Positions 22,245 through 25,016 of a DNA stretch of 25,016 nucleotides are shown piece by piece. Position numbers and translations under genes: made by a program. Each line of letters opens with the position of its first letter. The stretch's first letter is position 1. The notes below the pieces were generated by a model. That model saw nothing but the letters and a program-made list of their open reading frames with translations. It was not told the origin of the DNA and made no database searches. This DNA is from Zygnema cylindricum (taxonomy: Eukaryota > Streptophyta > Zygnematophyceae > Zygnematales > Zygnemataceae): contig JBBHKE010002628.1 in the NCBI GenBank assembly GCA_037447655.1, forward strand, positions 34,736-59,751, read 5' to 3'.

Positions 22245-23236
22245 AGAGGATAGCAAAGAACAATTTCGCCTGTTGAGTAAAGACCTAAAATAAAGAATGT
22301 TTGAAAGTCAGGATGCAATAAAAAGTACAAACACCAAGGACACAGGACAAAAAAGGGGCCAACCAGAACTACATTTCACGAAAAAACAATTGCTGCTTGG
22401 AACAGACATCATACAAAGACAGTGCATCATCCCACTGAATGAGAATAAAAAAACGAAAGTTGCAGAAAAAATGTGACCATCCTTAAATGCATATTCGATT
22501 ACTCTCCCAAGGATCACAGGTCATGAATGATCTCCTGCAACAACTTATCAACTTTTGCCTATTTGATTCCCTGGTTTACAGAAATACACGAGGACGTAGA
22601 GAAGCTAAGAAAAATAAAATAATATACCATTCATAACGCTACATAACGCTATTCTGTGTTCGGAAGGCAAAAAAAAGCAGGGAAGGATTTAGTGTTATTA
22701 ATTTAAGAACTATAAGCACTTTTTGTGCACCCTTGTTAATCAATTTACCTTCTAGGAGAAAAAACTGAACTTAGTAAACAGAGTGCAGTTTGCCTTTCAC
22801 ATGCAGTATTGACAATTTAGAGCATGAAAAGTTCACAAACACTCTTCAGCTTTTCATCAAACAGGTAACCAAACGCCTCATATTAAAACGAAACAAAAAC
22901 CAAAAAAGAGACCAGAAACCAGAAAAAATAAACAGGAGTCGTACATTCTTTAACTCCTTGACTCAAAAAAATGCGTAAAACATCAATTGTCATGCTTAAA
23001 AGCTTAGATAACCAAGCGTTGACTTATCAGCAAAAAACCGTTCTCATGTAAACAACATTTACACATACCAGGAAGAAAGAAGTCCGTCCGAAAAAGCGAG
23101 CTTCAAAAAGTTACGAAGCACTTGCGACGACAATCTGAGAATATTACAGAAGAAAGGAAGAAAGAAAGAAAGGCTCCAGTCACTCGCTTGTCCCCAGAAA
23201 GAAAGACGATGATAATCGAAATCTTTGAAACGTACA

Positions 23237-23246
23237 GTATATATTA
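23237..23246 (+). promoter_or_regulatory. TATA-like element of ELOF1
   Basis: GTATATATTA lies 142-151 bp before the ELOF1 start codon. Position and sequence suit a TATA box with a 5' UTR of roughly 110-120 bases. Confidence 0.45.
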
Positions 23247-23387
23247 ACTTTGCTTTGAAATGAAACGTGGGGAAAATCTTTGAATGTGAATGTAGGAGAA
23301 TCTTAACTTCCTAATTTTCTGAAAGTTTGATAGTTGACTCTTATCTCCATTGCCTTGCTATTGTAGTTAGGCAAACCTCGTCAGATT

Positions 23388-24423
23388 ATGGGCAAGCGTA
23401 AGTCTTCAAAGCCGCCTCCTAAGAAGGAAGCGCCGAAGTTGGCGAAAGTCTTCAATTGTCCGTTTTGTAACCATGAAGGGAGTGTAGAAGCTCGCCTGTG
23501 AGTGGTCTTAACCAGTTTCTATTTCTAAGTCTTTGTTTGGTGGACTTCATGCATTTGTAAATTTTACCTTCACGAAGCTAGGAAATAAATTTTGAGTCTT
23601 TTTTTTGCAGAGTGTTTTGCGAGTCTTTTTGAGAAACTTTCAACTTTGATTGGTACGAGAGTGCCTGAATTGCAAAGTGGTTTCGATGTATTGCAGGGAC
23701 CGAATTGCTTGTATCGGAACTGTAGCCTGTAGAATATGCAATGAAGAATACCGGATCGATATCGACAGTAAGTGATTTTCAGCTTTAATTGTGTTTCACA
23801 AGAGGACAAGAGAAAGATAGCAGATTAGAGTTAGAAAATAAGAGATTGTAGGCCAAAACAACTTGATCACGGGTTTCTTAACAAACTGCGATTAGTGAGA
23901 CATCTTTGGCCCACTTCGAATGCACAGGAGGTCAGGCTTATCCATGGCATGGCTGATGTCAGGAATCCTCCATCCACTTTTCGATGGTACCATAGTATTA
24001 TACTTTACGGCACATTAGGAGGCCATGTACTTTGTGAGATTGTCTATTTTGTTATTGGCGGGATGATATAGGCTATCCCTCTCTTTGACCAGCATGCTAT
24101 TTTCTTCTTGTTAGAGTTTGGAAGTTTAATTTCGCCATAAATCAATCCCGGTAAATCTTATTCAAATAAGAGTTACAAGCAGTCAAACGACAAGGTAAGT
24201 TGCCATTCTGCAGTCTTTAATTATTATGTCATTGCATTCATAAGAGAACAATTTTTCATGTAGGTTTTCTGAGGAGGATGTCAACTATGTGAAAGTGTGT
24301 TATCTTGTGATATGGTTAAGAACTTCCGACTGACATTTCAACCGTTTTGACAAGGTTACATGGGGGGTTTGCACTGTTTCGGTTTGGCTTCCTATGTGCA
24401 GATTTATCTGAACCTGTGGATGT
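23388..24423 (+). CDS. ELOF1: ELOF1/Elf1 transcription elongation factor, 3' end outside window
   Basis: Three exons are visible: 23388-23497, 23697-23767 and a 22-nt microexon 24402-24423. They are joined in consistent phase by GT-AG introns and encode about 68 residues. The product starts [13 protein letters not shown] (1-13), the basic N-terminal tail of the family. A four-cysteine zinc ribbon follows: C24-P-F-C27 in the block FNCPFCNHE, and C48-R-I-C51 in [10 protein letters not shown]. The microexon gives NLSEPVDV, the strand preceding the conserved Tyr/Trp-Ile-Asp segment of Elf1 proteins (total length about 80-90 aa). That last segment is not found up to 25016, so the terminal exon should lie just to the right. 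Elf1 proteins ride with RNA polymerase II, aid passage through nucleosomes and, in animals and yeast, take part in transcription-coupled repair. The gene is the right half of a divergent pair with the cysteine-rich gene. Confidence 0.94.
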
Positions 24424-25016
24424 GTGAGTCCCTTCCCTTGCCCCCCAGCCTGTTTTGACTTGAAGCGAAAACAATTGAGTACAGGCTCAATGGGTCTGCT
24501 TTGTTAAAGTTTGTGCTTTCTGTCGTGTCATAGATGATTTGAGAGCCAAACTTTTGTTTTTCTGTTTTAGTGTTTCGGATTTCCTCACATTTTATCTGAA
24601 TTTCACAATGGTTCGCACTTCTCTTCTGTCTTATTTGCAGTACAATAATTTTCTGGCATAGTTTAGTTTAACCCTAAGTATATGGATGTCACATGCTTTC
24701 CTCATCTCAGCCCAACTAGATATTACAGTAACATGAGAAATTTATCATTAAGCTCAAGCTCCATAAAAATCTTTCAATTTTGCCTTTTGTTAGAGCTCAA
24801 GGTACCCTCATACTGTAGTAGACATCTCATATTTACACCCTTAAAACTGTGGTCGCAAAATCTTATTCTGTTATCTTACACTGATGTCATTAAGTCCGTT
24901 GGGCAGCAACTGTACACAGAACAAATTAACTGCAGTAATCAATCCTCTCTCCTTCCCCCCGTCTCCCTCTCCCCCTCTCTCCTTCTCCCCTCTCCCTCTC
25001 TCCCCCTCTCCCCCTC
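24424..25016 (+). other. ELOF1 intron running off the window
   Basis: This stretch follows the microexon donor GTGAGT. No frame in it supplies the expected C-terminal Elf1 segment. It ends in a CT-rich low-complexity tract. Confidence 0.6.
24941..25016. repeat. CT-rich low-complexity tract
   Basis: Irregular repeats of CTCTCCCCCT and related units fill the last 75 bases. It may be an expanded polypyrimidine tract before the missing last exon of ELOF1, or a plain microsatellite. Confidence 0.8.

Larger units (their letters stand above)
22081..23387. other. Divergent promoter region of the cysteine-rich gene and ELOF1
   Basis: About 1.3 kb separate two start codons pointing outward. Both sides carry a GTATATATTA element about 150 bp before the start codon. 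An AG-rich stretch (23151-23171) and A-rich runs are present. The open frame at 22790-22978 is lysine- and asparagine-rich and looks like chance. A CAG/TAG-type acceptor just before the ELOF1 ATG (near 23364-23370) leaves room for a 5' UTR intron. Confidence 0.5.

Noticed and set aside
24645-24665. Last exon of ELOF1 after the CAG near 24640
   Set aside because: Translation gives TIIFWH and a quick stop, not the conserved C-terminal Elf1 segment.
1-25016. Operon, CRISPR array, toxin-antitoxin or phage system
   Set aside because: The genes are intron-split eukaryotic genes, and no regularly spaced direct repeats or prokaryotic signals are present.

Overview
The window looks like nuclear DNA of a streptophyte, either a land plant or a charophyte alga. 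It carries four protein genes. Two of them are long and split by many introns of about 100 bp to 2 kb with GT-AG borders, and their protein sequences match plant families. Intergenic DNA and introns are AT-rich and hold many short inverted-repeat elements. I cannot name the genus from the sequence. I see no prokaryotic operon, CRISPR array, rRNA gene or intact autonomous transposon.

Layout: (1) 491-8855, plus strand: a 13-exon gene for a DGS1/NCA2-type mitochondrial outer-membrane protein (576 aa). (2) 8856-11880: about 3 kb without a gene. It holds degenerate tandem repeats, a terminal-inverted-repeat element (10778-11033) and an unusual CGTACA-rich palindromic block (11190-11576). (3) 11881-19761, plus strand: a gene of at least 13 exons for the TFIIIC 90-kDa-type subunit of the RNA polymerase III factor TFIIIC (802 aa in my model), with an N-terminal WD-type propeller and a C-terminal zinc-finger module. 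One internal junction (16738-18340) is ambiguous. (4) 21724-22080, minus strand: a compact intronless gene for a membrane-anchored, cysteine-rich 118-aa protein, convergent with the TFIIIC gene. (5) From 23388, plus strand: ELOF1 (Elf1-type transcription elongation factor), including a 22-nt microexon. Its last exon lies beyond the window. The minus-strand gene and ELOF1 are divergent across about 1.3 kb, and both carry the same TATA-like 10-mer about 150 bp upstream of their start codons.

The genes are ordinary housekeeping genes of mitochondrial membrane biology, Pol III transcription and Pol II elongation. Nothing shows that they work together. The least ordinary material is non-coding: five short elements sharing a related terminus (about TACACYGCCNATCGCTATTAG), several of them inside introns; paired palindromic elements in the first intron of DGS1; and the CGTACA block upstream of the TFIIIC gene. 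Coordinates of exons come from reading frames, splice consensus and phase agreement, not from transcripts.
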